Assembly (NCBI GenBank): GCA_900470095.1
Contig: UBZM01000038.1
Coordinates: forward strand, 107,009-144,310
Source: Hyphomicrobiales bacterium
GTDB taxonomy: Bacteria > Pseudomonadota > Alphaproteobacteria > Rhizobiales > Beijerinckiaceae
Length of the DNA: 37,302 nucleotides
Direction: 5' to 3'
The notes beneath the pieces are model-generated. The model had not been told where the DNA came from, did no database searches, and saw nothing but the letters and a program-made list of their open reading frames with translations. Positions 15,740 through 25,069 of the stretch are shown piece after piece. Numbering within the stretch: position 1 is the first letter of the stretch; each line of letters opens with the position of its first letter. The translations under genes and the position numbers were made by a program.

Positions 15740-16240
15740 GGGATCATGGCCCGGATACGATATCCGGCCCGATGATCGAGAGTGTCATGATCGGGCCCGG
15801 ACGGAAGCCGGCTCGACTGTCCCTGACCTGCGTTTCAGGGCGCGTTGCCGTCCGCGACCGCGGCCTTCTGGCAGCCTTGTGATTTGACAATTCGGGCAGC
15901 GAGCCTAAGTCATGAGACATGATGGCGCGCTTCTCCAATTTCCGTCGCGGCCTGCACCGGGCAGGTAACCTGATCGCGGGCAACTAGCCCCGGATTCGTC
16001 GCGCCGCGCGCCTCGGGTTCGGGGCGGTCGGCCTTCCGGCGCCGAATTGGCATCATTCCGGACTTAAGGTCGAAGCGGGCAACGCCCCGCACATCCACCA
16101 TCAGCGCAAGCGACGAAAGCGTCTGCCGAAGGCAGACAGCCCCCGACGCCATTGTCCGGCATCGTGCAAGCTCGCCTGCGCGCAATCTTCCACTGCTACG
16201 CGCAGCCCGCGGGCGCGCATTCATTCAGGACGACGTTCAC
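15740..16240. other. Intergenic stretch with inverted repeats and a possible small transcript
   Basis: About 500 bases with no convincing long gene. Inverted repeats are CCGGATA-CGA-TATCCGG (15751-15767), GGCCCGAT (15766-15773) with ATCGGGCC (15790-15797), and CCCTGA with TCAGGG (15821-15840). A sigma70-like promoter TTGACA (15884-15889), 16 bases, TAAGTC (15906-15911) follows. About 8 bases later an ATG at 15919 opens a 22-residue reading frame ending at 15987. A 104-codon reading frame on the minus strand (15910-16224) has no recognisable features. The promoter could serve the Rnk-like gene at 16241, a leader peptide or a small RNA. Confidence 0.4.
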
Positions 16241-16669
16241 ATGACCAACCGGACCTCCGGCGGGGCAAAGCCCCGTATCACCCTGACCGCAATCGATCAC
16301 GAGAAGCTCACCCAGCTCGCGATTGCCGCGACCAACACCTTTCCCGATGTCGCGGCGGAACTCGCGGATGAGGTGGCGCGCGCCCGCGTTCTCGCCAAGG
16401 GGCGCCAGCTTGCCGACGCCGTGCGCATGGGCAGCGAAGTGCTGTTCCAGGACGAGGTCACAGGCAAGACCACGACCGTTACACTCGTCTATCCCCCTGA
16501 GGCCGATATCGCCCAAGGCAAGATCTCGATCCTGACCCCGATCGGGACCGCCCTGATCGGCCTCTCGGTGGGACAGTCGATCAACTGGACGACCCGCAGC
16601 GGCGACGTGAAGCGGCTGACGGTTCAGGCCGTCCGTGACCCGGCCGACGGCTCGCCGCAATCGACCTGA
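16241..16669 (+). CDS. rnk: Rnk/GreA-GreB C-terminal domain protein (nucleoside diphosphate kinase regulator-like)
   Basis: A 142-residue cytoplasmic protein. The C-terminal half (about 60-135) is the FKBP-like domain shared by GreA, GreB and Rnk, with the diagnostic block GKISILTPIGTALIGLSVGQ. The N-terminal half is short and helical and lacks the long coiled coil of true Gre factors, which fits Rnk proteins that bind RNA polymerase without Gre activity. Rnk affects nucleoside diphosphate kinase levels in Pseudomonas and Escherichia; a regulatory role here is by family only. It is not obviously part of an operon and is convergent with the aminopeptidase gene, 26 bp between stops. Confidence 0.88.
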   Translation: MTNRTSGGAKPRITLTAIDHEKLTQLAIAATNTFPDVAAELADEVARARVLAKGRQLADAVRMGSEVLFQDEVTGKTTTVTLVYPPEADIAQGKISILTPIGTALIGLSVGQSINWTTRSGDVKRLTVQAVRDPADGSPQST

Positions 16670-16695
16670 TTGCCGCGGGCGACTGCTGCGAACCC

Positions 16696-17733
16696 TCAGG
16701 ATCGGGCGAGAACGTCGGCGAGCGAAGGCCTCGCATGACCCTCTCGCCCCGTCACCGCGGGCGCAGCCAGCATGGCGTTGAGGACGGCCTCCTGCGTTGC
16801 CTCCGCCGCCGCGCGGAAGGGCAGATCGATTCGATTCTCGTTGAGTACGACCATGGGTACGAGATCGGCGCGCTCATGATGGCTGATGCGGCCGGCCGTG
16901 CTGAAGGCCAGCGCGATATCGCCGCTGCCATTGCCCCAGAATGCGCCGAGCCGCGCCAGTCCCGCGCCGCACCGCCTTGCAACGCGCGTCAGCTGCCGCG
17001 ACTCCATCGGGATATCGGTCGCCACAACGATGATGACCGACCCGCGTTCGGGCACCGCGGCATGCGGCATGGTGGGCGGAACGGGCCGACGGCCATCCGG
17101 CAGAACCAGGTCTCCTGCATTGCCAAAATTGGCCTGGACCAGCACGCCGAGCATATAATCCCTGCCACCCAGCCTGAGCAGGCGCGAGGCCGTGCCGATG
17201 CCGCCCTTGAAACCAAAGGCGCTCATGCCGGTCCCGCCGCCGACGGCGCCTTCTTCGACCGGGCCCGCCCTGGCAGCATCAAGTGCCGCGAAGGCGTCAT
17301 TCTCGCTCAGGACGCGCGCCCGGATGTCTGAGAGAAAGCCGTCATTGCACTCGAGCACGACCGGATTGACCGTTCCGGTCGTCCGGCCGATGTCGGGATT
17401 GGCGGCGAGCGCACGCGTCACCAGGGCATTGAAGCCAGTCCCGACCGATAATGTGTTGCCCAGCAGAAGCGGCGTCTCGATCTGGCCGAGTTCGGAGACC
17501 TGCACCAGCCCGGCACTCTTGCCAAAGCCGTTGATGACGTCGACACCGGCGCGCAGCTTCTCGCGGAACGGATCGTCGCTATGGGGCAGGACGGCCGTGA
17601 ACCCGGTCTGGATATCCCCGTCGCGAATCGTCCTGTGGCCGACACGGACGCCGGCGACATCGGTAATCGCATTGAGCGGGCCGGGCGGCAGCGAGCCGCA
17701 GATCAAACCAAGGGAACGGGCGCGGGCAGGCAT
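16696..17733 (-). CDS. P1/DmpA-family Ntn-hydrolase aminopeptidase
   Basis: A 345-residue member of peptidase family S58 (DmpA, L-aminopeptidase/D-esterase, beta-aminopeptidase BapA). These enzymes cleave themselves before a Ser that then becomes the N-terminal nucleophile. The processing site is visible as GNGSGDIAL, with predicted cleavage at Gly269-Ser270. Other family blocks are NAITDVAGVRVGH at the N-terminus and GGGTGMSAFGFKGGIG in the middle. There is no signal peptide, so it acts in the cytoplasm. Family members remove N-terminal L-, D- or beta-amino acids from short peptides or amides. It lies 89 bp downstream of the MocR regulator gene on the same strand and may belong to the same regulatory unit. 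Confidence 0.88.
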   Translation of the reverse strand: MPARARSLGLICGSLPPGPLNAITDVAGVRVGHRTIRDGDIQTGFTAVLPHSDDPFREKLRAGVDVINGFGKSAGLVQVSELGQIETPLLLGNTLSVGTGFNALVTRALAANPDIGRTTGTVNPVVLECNDGFLSDIRARVLSENDAFAALDAARAGPVEEGAVGGGTGMSAFGFKGGIGTASRLLRLGGRDYMLGVLVQANFGNAGDLVLPDGRRPVPPTMPHAAVPERGSVIIVVATDIPMESRQLTRVARRCGAGLARLGAFWGNGSGDIALAFSTAGRISHHERADLVPMVVLNENRIDLPFRAAAEATQEAVLNAMLAAPAVTGREGHARPSLADVLARS

Positions 17734-17822
17734 GGGCGGCAATCCGGCTGGCTGACGATGCTTCCGGCTATAGCGGAAACCCCGGCATCCGCCAGCACCG
17801 GAAAGCACCCCCGTTCCCTCGA

Positions 17823-19148
17823 TCAGGGGGACCGGGCGAGAGCGATCGCATCGGCCACTTCCTCGTAGCGATCGGTCAGGGTCGCGGTCGCAACGCGGAT
17901 ATGGGCGCTGGGCAGGACCGAGAACTTGCTCCCGGGATTGACCGCGATGTTGCGCGCGGCGAGCGTCACCATCGCGAAGGGCTCCGAGACGATCGGCACC
18001 CACAGGCAAAGGCCGCTGCCAGGCGCGGTGCGGATGCCCCGCGCGGCCAGCGCTGCAGCCAGCCTGTCGCGCCGCTGCTTGTAGATGATGCGGGCCTTCG
18101 CCACGATCTCCCGGCTCGCCTCGTCGCGCAGCAACCAGGAGGCTGCGCCCTGGAGAAGGCGGCTCGTCCACCCCGCGCTGAAGGCCCGATAGGATTGGAC
18201 CTGTTCGACGATTGCAGCCGAACTCGACAGAACGGCAAGCCGCAGATCGGGCCCAAGCGTTTTCGAATAGGAAACGATATGGATCGTGCGCTCGGGAAAG
18301 CGCCCGCCAAGTGAGGCGGGCGGTGCCTCCGAAATGTCGGCGACGCCGTCATCCTCGATGATCAGCGCATCGTTCTCGGCGAGAATGTCGCCGATCAGTG
18401 CAAGCCGCTCGGCGCTGACCGTCTGACCCGTAACCGAGTGCAGTCGCGGCTGGAACACGAATGCGGCGAGACGCTCCTGGGCCGCGGCCCGCAGTGCGGC
18501 CGGCAGGGGACCCTGCTCGTCGCATGCCACGGGCACGATCCTGACGCCGAGATCCTCGAGGATATCGAGCAGGCGCATGGCCGTCGGATGCTCGATCGCA
18601 ACAGCCGAGCCCGGCGCCACAAGCGCGCGCAGCGTGTTGTAGACCGCATTGTAGCCGCCATTGGTGGCGAGGAATGCTTCTGGCCGATAGGGCCATTGTG
18701 CCTCAGCTGCCTCGCGCAGTTCAGGTACGACCCGGCTCCGTTCATAGCTGTTGAGCTTGTCGACCGATGCGCCATGGGCCAACGCCTGTGCGAGCGGCGG
18801 CAGCAGCGCCGTGTCGGGAATGGCCAGCGACAGGTTCAACACGCCGGCACCATAGTCGCCGGAGCTCGCCAGCCGTTCCGGCTGGGCGATGAAGCGATCG
18901 CCGCTGACCCAGGTGCCGTTGCGCCCCCGCCCGCGAATGATCTTCTGGCGGCGCAGTTCCCTCCAGGCCTCGGAGATCGTCGCCGGGCTGACCTTCATTT
19001 CATAGGCGATGTCGCGGATTGGGGGCAGTCGCGCCCCGACCGGCAGCGCGCCCGCCCGGATCAGCGCGCTGGTCTCCAGGGCGATACCGCGGATGCTGCG
19101 ATCGACGATCGTCCTTGCGAGCCAGCCGGCGCTGATCGAGCTGTTCAT
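17823..19148 (-). CDS. MocR-type GntR regulator with aminotransferase domain
   Basis: A 441-residue fusion of a GntR winged helix (about 10-80, with ARLPPIRDIAYEMKVSPATISEAWREL) and a fold-type I PLP-dependent aminotransferase-like domain (about 105-440). The PLP-binding lysine is Lys296 in SYSKTLGP, and the cofactor-contacting acidic residue lies in IIEDDGVADI. MocR proteins use PLP and an amino-acid-like effector to control neighbouring genes such as transporters and PLP or amino-acid enzymes. It is divergent from the importer operon at 19247, with an 11-bp inverted repeat between them. The effector is unknown but is presumably the imported amino compound or its breakdown product. Confidence 0.93.
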   Translation of the reverse strand: MNSSISAGWLARTIVDRSIRGIALETSALIRAGALPVGARLPPIRDIAYEMKVSPATISEAWRELRRQKIIRGRGRNGTWVSGDRFIAQPERLASSGDYGAGVLNLSLAIPDTALLPPLAQALAHGASVDKLNSYERSRVVPELREAAEAQWPYRPEAFLATNGGYNAVYNTLRALVAPGSAVAIEHPTAMRLLDILEDLGVRIVPVACDEQGPLPAALRAAAQERLAAFVFQPRLHSVTGQTVSAERLALIGDILAENDALIIEDDGVADISEAPPASLGGRFPERTIHIVSYSKTLGPDLRLAVLSSSAAIVEQVQSYRAFSAGWTSRLLQGAASWLLRDEASREIVAKARIIYKQRRDRLAAALAARGIRTAPGSGLCLWVPIVSEPFAMVTLAARNIAVNPGSKFSVLPSAHIRVATATLTDRYEEVADAIALARSP

Positions 19149-19158
19149 TGCCTGCCAT

Positions 19159-19208
19159 TAAATGTTCAATAACATAATAACATTTGCGTAGCGATTTTTG
19201 AACATTTA
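19159..19208. promoter_or_regulatory. Candidate MocR operator, 11-bp inverted repeat
   Basis: TAAATGTTCAA (19159-19169) and its exact reverse complement TTGAACATTTA (19198-19208) flank 28 bases. A third half-site-like ATAACATTTG lies at 19178-19187. The whole 98-bp gap is AT-rich against a GC-rich background. Regulators of the MocR class bind paired, widely spaced sites of this sort in divergent promoters, so both the regulator gene and the importer operon are probably controlled here. Confidence 0.7.
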
Positions 19209-19246
19209 GCAGTGGCCTTGTCGAGAGCTTTTTCAGAGTTGCCACC

Positions 19247-20209
19247 ATGGCCGTAACGCTGCGCCTTGCCCTCCGCGACTGGGACTACATGACCCCCCTC
19301 GTTCTCGGCGACGTCTCCTCGTCCCGACTGAGAGTCCAGGTCGATCGTGTCGGCACACTGGTCGGCGATCTGGCCACCGACGAAGCCTACGATGCCGCAG
19401 AGCTGTCATTCAGCCGCTATGCCCAGTTGCGCCATGACGGCGACGACAAGATCGTCGGCATGCCGAACTTCATCATGCGCGGCTTTCGCCATCGCTGCAT
19501 CGTGACCACCAAGGACAGTGCGATCCGCTCGCTCGCCGACCTTGCCGGCAAGAAGATCGGTGTCACCGGCTGGCGCGATTCCGGCAACACCTGGACCCGC
19601 GCCGCCGTGCGCCGCGAGGGCGTCGGTGTCGAGGACGCGATGTGGTATGCCGGGCGCCTGACCGAGGCTCACCCGATCACCGACCGTCTCGACGGGTTCG
19701 GCCGTCCCGGCCGCATCGAGGCCGCCCCGGGCGAGCGCCCGATGGTCGATCTCCTGCGGGATGGCGGGCTCGACGCCGTCTTCACGCCCTTCATGCCCAA
19801 GGGCTTCTTCGATCCGGCCTCGCCGTTCCGTCAGGTGCTCGAGGATTTCCGGGCGGCGGAAACCGCCTATTTCCACGAGGTCGGCTACATCCCCGGCATG
19901 CACCTGATCGGCTTCAAGGCCGAACTCGTCCGCGACCACCCGTGGATCATGGACGAGCTCAGTGCGTTGATCGACGAGTCACAGCGGCTCTGGCTCGAGA
20001 AGCGCGAGAAATACGCCGATACGACGCCTTGGATGTTCGACGAGCTGCGCCGTTGCGCCCGCGATCTGCCCTCTTCGTGGAGCGCGAGCGGTTTCGCCGA
20101 GAACGAAGTCATGATCGCCGATTTCGCGACCGAGCTCCATGAGCAGAAGATCCTGCCGCGCCTGCTGACACCGGCCGAGCTTTTCCCGCAGCAAGCGCAG
20201 ACCCGCTGA
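19247..20209 (+). CDS. 4,5-dihydroxyphthalate decarboxylase-like / NMT1-fold protein
   Basis: A 320-residue protein with a periplasmic-binding-protein type II fold but no signal peptide. The opening LRLALRDWDYMTPLVLGDV is typical of proteins annotated as 4,5-dihydroxyphthalate decarboxylase or cytoplasmic nitrate/taurine-type binding-protein homologues. Further family-like segments are AELSFSRYAQL, IRSLADLAGKKIGVTGW and GLDAVFTPFMPKGF. No other aromatic-degradation genes are nearby, so phthalate metabolism is doubtful; a decarboxylase or ligand-binding role for an aromatic or amino compound is open. It is the first gene after the MocR-controlled promoter, 76 bp before the ABC binding protein. 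Confidence 0.75.
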   Translation: MAVTLRLALRDWDYMTPLVLGDVSSSRLRVQVDRVGTLVGDLATDEAYDAAELSFSRYAQLRHDGDDKIVGMPNFIMRGFRHRCIVTTKDSAIRSLADLAGKKIGVTGWRDSGNTWTRAAVRREGVGVEDAMWYAGRLTEAHPITDRLDGFGRPGRIEAAPGERPMVDLLRDGGLDAVFTPFMPKGFFDPASPFRQVLEDFRAAETAYFHEVGYIPGMHLIGFKAELVRDHPWIMDELSALIDESQRLWLEKREKYADTTPWMFDELRRCARDLPSSWSASGFAENEVMIADFATELHEQKILPRLLTPAELFPQQAQTR

Positions 20210-20285
20210 CACGCCCGAGAAGCGTTGCGACAGGCCGGCGCTGTCGCCCGGCCTGCAAGTTCAGACAAGAATGGGGAGTAGCACC

Positions 20286-21176
20286 ATGTATTTCAGATTG
20301 ATTGCCTCGGTCGCCTTCGCCGGATTGACGCTGGCCGGATCCGCTCTGGCCCAGCAGGGCTCGATCGCGAAGCAGACGGTCAACGAGGAGCTGCGGGCGC
20401 GCCTGCCGGAGACCCTGCGCAGCAAAGGCAAGATGATTTCGGTCAATAACGGCTCCTTCCCGCCCTACGAGATCGTCACCGGCACCGAGATGAGCGGCGC
20501 AAGCTCCGACCTCACCGACGCCATCGGTCAGGTCCTGGGCGTCACGATCGAGCATGCGACGGTGGGAGGTCTGCCGGCCCTGCTCGCTGGCGTGAACGCC
20601 GGACGCTACCAGTTCGCCTTCGGTCCCGTCGGCGATTTCAAGAGCCGGCAGGAAGCCAACGACTTCGTTGACTGGGTCCAGGAATTCGTTGTCTTCGCCG
20701 TGCAGAAGGGCAACCCCAAGGGCATCACCTCGCTCGACAGCGCCTGCGGCAACCGCATTGCCGTCATGGCCGGCGGCTCGGCCGAGCGCGTCATCCAGGT
20801 CCAGGCGGAGAAGTGCAAGGCGGACGGCAAGAGCCCCATCGAGGTGCAGTCCTATTCCGATCAGCCGAGCTCTATCCTCTCTGTTCGCTCCAAGCGCGCC
20901 GATGCCTTCTTCTCGTCGCAGGCGCCCCTCACCTATTTCGTCGCGCAGGCGAACGGCCAGCTCGAACTCACCGGCGTCGGTGCGCGCAATGGGTTTGAGG
21001 ATCTCTATCAGGGCGCGGTCGTTCCCAAGGGCTCGCCGCTGGGCCCGGTTCTGCGCGATGCCGTCAAGATTCTGATCGATAACGGCACCTATGCCGCGAT
21101 CATGAAGAAATGGGGTCTCGAGAACAACATGCTCAAGGAGCCCGGCCTCAATCTCGGCGGGGCCCTGCCGAAATGA
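20286..21176 (+). CDS. ABC transporter substrate-binding protein, polar amino-acid family (SBP_bac_3)
   Basis: A 296-residue periplasmic binding protein of family 3 (polar amino acids and opines). The signal peptide ends at GSALAQ (about residue 20). The binding domain contains ISVNNGSFPPYEIVTG, ALLAGVNAGRYQFAFGPVGD and the late segment DNGTYAAIMKKWGL, which is typical of the family's C-terminal helix. The ATG at 20286 follows a GGGGAG ribosome-binding site; an in-frame ATG at 20271 lies before that site and is rejected. Its stop overlaps the permease start (ATGA). The ligand is probably an amino acid derivative. Confidence 0.92.
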   Translation: MYFRLIASVAFAGLTLAGSALAQQGSIAKQTVNEELRARLPETLRSKGKMISVNNGSFPPYEIVTGTEMSGASSDLTDAIGQVLGVTIEHATVGGLPALLAGVNAGRYQFAFGPVGDFKSRQEANDFVDWVQEFVVFAVQKGNPKGITSLDSACGNRIAVMAGGSAERVIQVQAEKCKADGKSPIEVQSYSDQPSSILSVRSKRADAFFSSQAPLTYFVAQANGQLELTGVGARNGFEDLYQGAVVPKGSPLGPVLRDAVKILIDNGTYAAIMKKWGLENNMLKEPGLNLGGALPK

Positions 21177-22093
21177 GCGGCAAGCCCGCAATCGCGCCGC
21201 CCTCGGGCGGCGCCGACCCGAGAGACGTGGTCAATGCTCACGCCCCGTTCCCGATCGGCCGCCTGATCCTCTGGGCGGTCACGGCCGTGATCGTCGTCGA
21301 TTTCGGTCTGATCGTCGCGAGGAACGAGAATTTCGGCTGGCCGGTCGTCGCCGCCTATTTCTTCGATCGCACCGTGCTCAACGGCCTCTCCGTCAGCCTC
21401 GGACTGACGGTCGTCGCCATGGTGATCGGCACCGCGCTCGGGCTCGTCCTGGCGATCGCGCGATTGTCGAAGGACACTCTCGCGAGTTCCTCCGCGTCGC
21501 TGTTCATCTGGTTCTTCCGTGGCACGCCGCTGCTCGTGCAGCTGATCTTCTGGTACAATCTCTCGACGCTGTTCCCCCAGATCTCGCTCGCGATCCCGTT
21601 CGGACCGACCCTGGCGAGCTGGGAGACAAACGCCGTCATCACGCCGGTCACCGCCGCCATCGTGGGCCTCGCGCTGAACGAAGCGGCCTATATGGCGGAG
21701 ATCATCCGTGGCGGCCTGCTTTCGGTCGATCGCGGCCAGGCCGAGACCGCCGAGGCCTTCGGCATGACCAAGGGCCGGGCGTTGCGGCGGATCATCATTC
21801 CCCAAGCCATGCGCTCGATCGTGCCGCCGACCGGAAACCAGCTCATCAGCATGATCAAGGCGACCTCGCTCGTCAGCGTCATCGCCATGGCCGATCTGCT
21901 CTACTCGGTCCAATCGATCTACAACCGCACCTTCGAGATCATCCCGATGCTGCTGGTCGCGGTCCTTTGGTACCTGCTGATCACCTCGATCCTCAATGTC
22001 GGCCAGAGCTATATCGAGGCCTATTACAGCCGCGGCGAACGCCGCGACGGCGCCGCCGCTCCGCTCCCCGCCGCGCAGGAGGCAAGCCATTGA
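21173..22093 (+). CDS. Amino-acid ABC transporter permease (HisM/GlnP family)
   Basis: A 306-residue inner-membrane permease. A cytoplasmic N-terminal extension (about 30 residues) precedes a first hydrophobic segment (IGRLILWAVTAVIVVDFGLIV) and the conserved permease domain with four to five more helices. The EAA loop that contacts the ATPase is GQAETAEAFGMTKGRALRRIIIPQA, with the usual Glu-Ala-x-Gly spacing (quoted from about residue 186). The family blocks FFRGTPLLVQLIFWYNL and NEAAYMAEIIRGG are present. It overlaps the binding-protein gene and the ATPase gene by 4 bp each. Only one permease gene is present, so it probably works as a homodimer. Confidence 0.93.
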   Translation: MSGKPAIAPPSGGADPRDVVNAHAPFPIGRLILWAVTAVIVVDFGLIVARNENFGWPVVAAYFFDRTVLNGLSVSLGLTVVAMVIGTALGLVLAIARLSKDTLASSSASLFIWFFRGTPLLVQLIFWYNLSTLFPQISLAIPFGPTLASWETNAVITPVTAAIVGLALNEAAYMAEIIRGGLLSVDRGQAETAEAFGMTKGRALRRIIIPQAMRSIVPPTGNQLISMIKATSLVSVIAMADLLYSVQSIYNRTFEIIPMLLVAVLWYLLITSILNVGQSYIEAYYSRGERRDGAAAPLPAAQEASH

Positions 22094-22869
22094 CCGCCGC
22101 TGCAGCGACCACTCCGCTCGTCAAGGCCCGCGACATCCACAAGTCCTTCGATCATCTCGAGGTGCTCAAGGGCATCGACCTCGACGTGATGCCGGGCGAG
22201 GTCGTCGTCATCCTCGGGCCTTCGGGTTCGGGCAAGTCGACCTTCCTGCGCTGCATCAACCATCTTGAAGCCATCAACAAGGGCTTCATCGAGGTGGATG
22301 GCGAGCAGATCGGCTATCGGATGCGCAACGGCCGGCTGCAGAAGCTCACGGGCAACGGCATCGCGCGCCAGCGCCGCAAGATCGGCATGGTCTTCCAGCA
22401 GTTCAATCTGTACCCGCACATGACGGCGCTGGAGAATGTCATCGAGGCGCCGATCGGCGTCCATGGCATGAACCGCAGGGACGCGACGACCGAAGCGCTC
22501 GAGCTGCTCGATCGGGTCGGCCTCTCCGACAAGGCGGCAAGCTATCCGCGCCAGCTCTCCGGCGGCCAGCAGCAGCGCGTCGCCATCGCCCGCGCCCTCG
22601 CGATCAAGCCAAAATTGATGCTGTTCGACGAGCCGACATCGGCGCTCGACCCCGAACTGGTGGGCGAAGTCCTGACGACGATGCGCGATCTTGCCCGGCA
22701 AGGGCTCACCATGATCGTGGTTACGCACGAAATCGGCTTCGCGCGCGAAGCCGCCGACCGGGTCGTGTTCATGGATGGCGGCAAGATCGTCGAAATGGGC
22801 CGGCCGGAGGAGGTGATGGACAATCCGCGCCATCCGCGCACCCAGGCCTTCCTGGCGCGCTTCCTCTGA
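22090..22869 (+). CDS. Amino-acid ABC transporter ATP-binding protein
   Basis: A 259-residue ABC ATPase of the HisP/GlnQ family. Walker A is GPSGSGKST, the Q-loop lies in MVFQQFNLYPHMT, the signature is LSGGQQQR, Walker B is LMLFDEPTSALDP, and the switch His is in VVTHEIGFA. The start is judged to be TTG at 22090, overlapping the permease stop as TTGA with GGAGG seven bases upstream. A longer in-frame reading from 21967 overlaps the permease gene and has no family similarity. It completes the binding protein, permease and ATPase operon and is followed directly by a hairpin repeat. Confidence 0.93.
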   Translation: MTAAAATTPLVKARDIHKSFDHLEVLKGIDLDVMPGEVVVILGPSGSGKSTFLRCINHLEAINKGFIEVDGEQIGYRMRNGRLQKLTGNGIARQRRKIGMVFQQFNLYPHMTALENVIEAPIGVHGMNRRDATTEALELLDRVGLSDKAASYPRQLSGGQQQRVAIARALAIKPKLMLFDEPTSALDPELVGEVLTTMRDLARQGLTMIVVTHEIGFAREAADRVVFMDGGKIVEMGRPEEVMDNPRHPRTQAFLARFL

Positions 22870-22929
22870 CCTTCTGTGTTTGCATCGGTTTTCCCGAAAG
22901 CCGCAATCCACCTTTCGGGCCGGTGCCTT
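22870..22929 (-). repeat. Hairpin interspersed repeat, copy C (inverted)
   Basis: The third copy, in the opposite orientation, starts directly after the TGA of the ABC ATPase gene. Its inner arms CCCGAAAG (22893-22900) and CTTTCGGG (22912-22919) form an 8-bp perfect stem, extended by outer arms with one mismatch. Read on the minus strand it matches copy B over nearly its whole length, including GGATTGCGGCTTTCGGG and the tail GCAAACACAGAAGGT. Confidence 0.8.
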
Positions 22930-22987
22930 AGCCGCAGTAGTCCGGCCAGTGCGGTCGGGTCGCATCCCAAAAAGACCGAGACAGATC

Positions 22988-24181
<1,194 letters not shown>

Positions 24182-24252
24182 GCCGCTTGCACGTGCCGCG
24201 CGAGGCACGGCCGCGGGTCGAATTTCGCGACGATCCTGTTTCGGTCGATTGT

Positions 24253-24274
24253 CTGGCCGCGATGCCGCGGCCAG
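24253..24274. terminator. Strong hairpin between convergent genes
   Basis: Perfect 9-bp arms CTGGCCGCG (24253-24261) and CGCGGCCAG (24266-24274) with a 4-base loop lie between the amidohydrolase (plus) and GntR (minus) genes. A weaker 6-bp inverted repeat lies at 24192-24209. No U-tract follows, so this is a terminator-like structure rather than a classic intrinsic terminator. Confidence 0.5.
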
Positions 24275-24329
24275 CTGCGCCAACTCGGATCAAACCAACT
24301 CCTGGCGAGGGCTCGCCCGCGGTCACCAC

Positions 24330-25031
24330 TCAATAGGCCGCGCCGGACTCCATGAGGCGGCTGATCCGGATCAGCTTGGCGTTCGTCACATGAGCGCGAG
24401 CAGCTGCCTCGGCGGCATCAAGATCACGCTCCTTGATGGCCTTGATGATTGCCAGATGCTCCTGCGTGACCTCCTCGAGCCTGCCTTCCTTCTCGAAAGT
24501 GGTGCCCGAGAGCAGCGCAATCGTGTCCTGAAGTTCGCCAAGCGCGGGCCCGAGATAGCGGTTGCGAGCGACCTCGTAGATCATCTGATGAAACTTGATA
24601 TTGGCGATCGCCGCGAGTTGAGGCGTTTGTGCCTCGGCACAACGCTGGGCGAGCGCGTTGAGGATATCGATCTCCGTCGGAGACGCGTGTTCGGCGGCGA
24701 AGCGCGCTGCGGCACCTTCCAGGATGGCGCGCAGGCTATAGAGTTCAATGATCTTGGTTCCGGTGATTTCAGCAATGATCAGTCCGCGACCAGGAACGGC
24801 CTCGACCAGGCCGCGCGACTGCATCCGCCCCAGCGCTTCGCGGATCGGCGTACGGCTGACCCCGAATTGCTCTGCCAGATCCTCTTCGCGCAGGCGGGTT
24901 CCTTGCTTGAGCTTGCCGCTCTGGATGGCGTCGCGGAGCGCCTGGAGGACATAGTCCACCCGGGAAAGGCCATGCGTGGCCTGCTGGGATGAGCCTGCCT
25001 CATCGTCAGCGGATTTCAGGCGCGTGTTCAA
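24330..25031 (-). CDS. GntR-family transcriptional regulator (FCD domain)
   Basis: A 233-residue regulator of the FadR/VanR type. The winged helix (about 25-95) contains LREEDLAEQFGVSRTPIREA and the wing VPGRGLIIAEI. The FCD effector domain (about 100-225) shows ELYSLRAILEG, FHQMIYEVARN and the late EHLAIIKAIKERD with its metal-ligand His. It is the last gene of the long minus-strand run, 38 bp after the third-position MmgE/PrpD gene (25070-26434), and is the obvious candidate to control the promoter near 33600-33750. The effector is probably a carboxylate handled by the cluster. Confidence 0.92.
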   Translation of the reverse strand: MNTRLKSADDEAGSSQQATHGLSRVDYVLQALRDAIQSGKLKQGTRLREEDLAEQFGVSRTPIREALGRMQSRGLVEAVPGRGLIIAEITGTKIIELYSLRAILEGAAARFAAEHASPTEIDILNALAQRCAEAQTPQLAAIANIKFHQMIYEVARNRYLGPALGELQDTIALLSGTTFEKEGRLEEVTQEHLAIIKAIKERDLDAAEAAARAHVTNAKLIRISRLMESGAAY

Positions 25032-25069
25032 ACGTCAAAACTCCAATTCGGTCTCTGTTGCGCGCCCGG

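Noticed and set aside
16063..16068. Single CTTAAG resembling half a PmrA box
   Set aside because: No second hexamer at 5-base spacing; one hexamer is expected by chance.
15910..16224. 104-codon minus-strand frame in the empty stretch
   Set aside because: Arg-rich composition without recognisable domain or ribosome-binding site, typical of chance frames in GC-rich DNA.
17757..17792. Hairpin between the MocR and aminopeptidase genes (GATGC...GCATC with inner TTCCG/CGGAA)
   Set aside because: It could attenuate transcription between the two genes, but arms are short, no U-tract follows and it does not match the three-copy repeat family.
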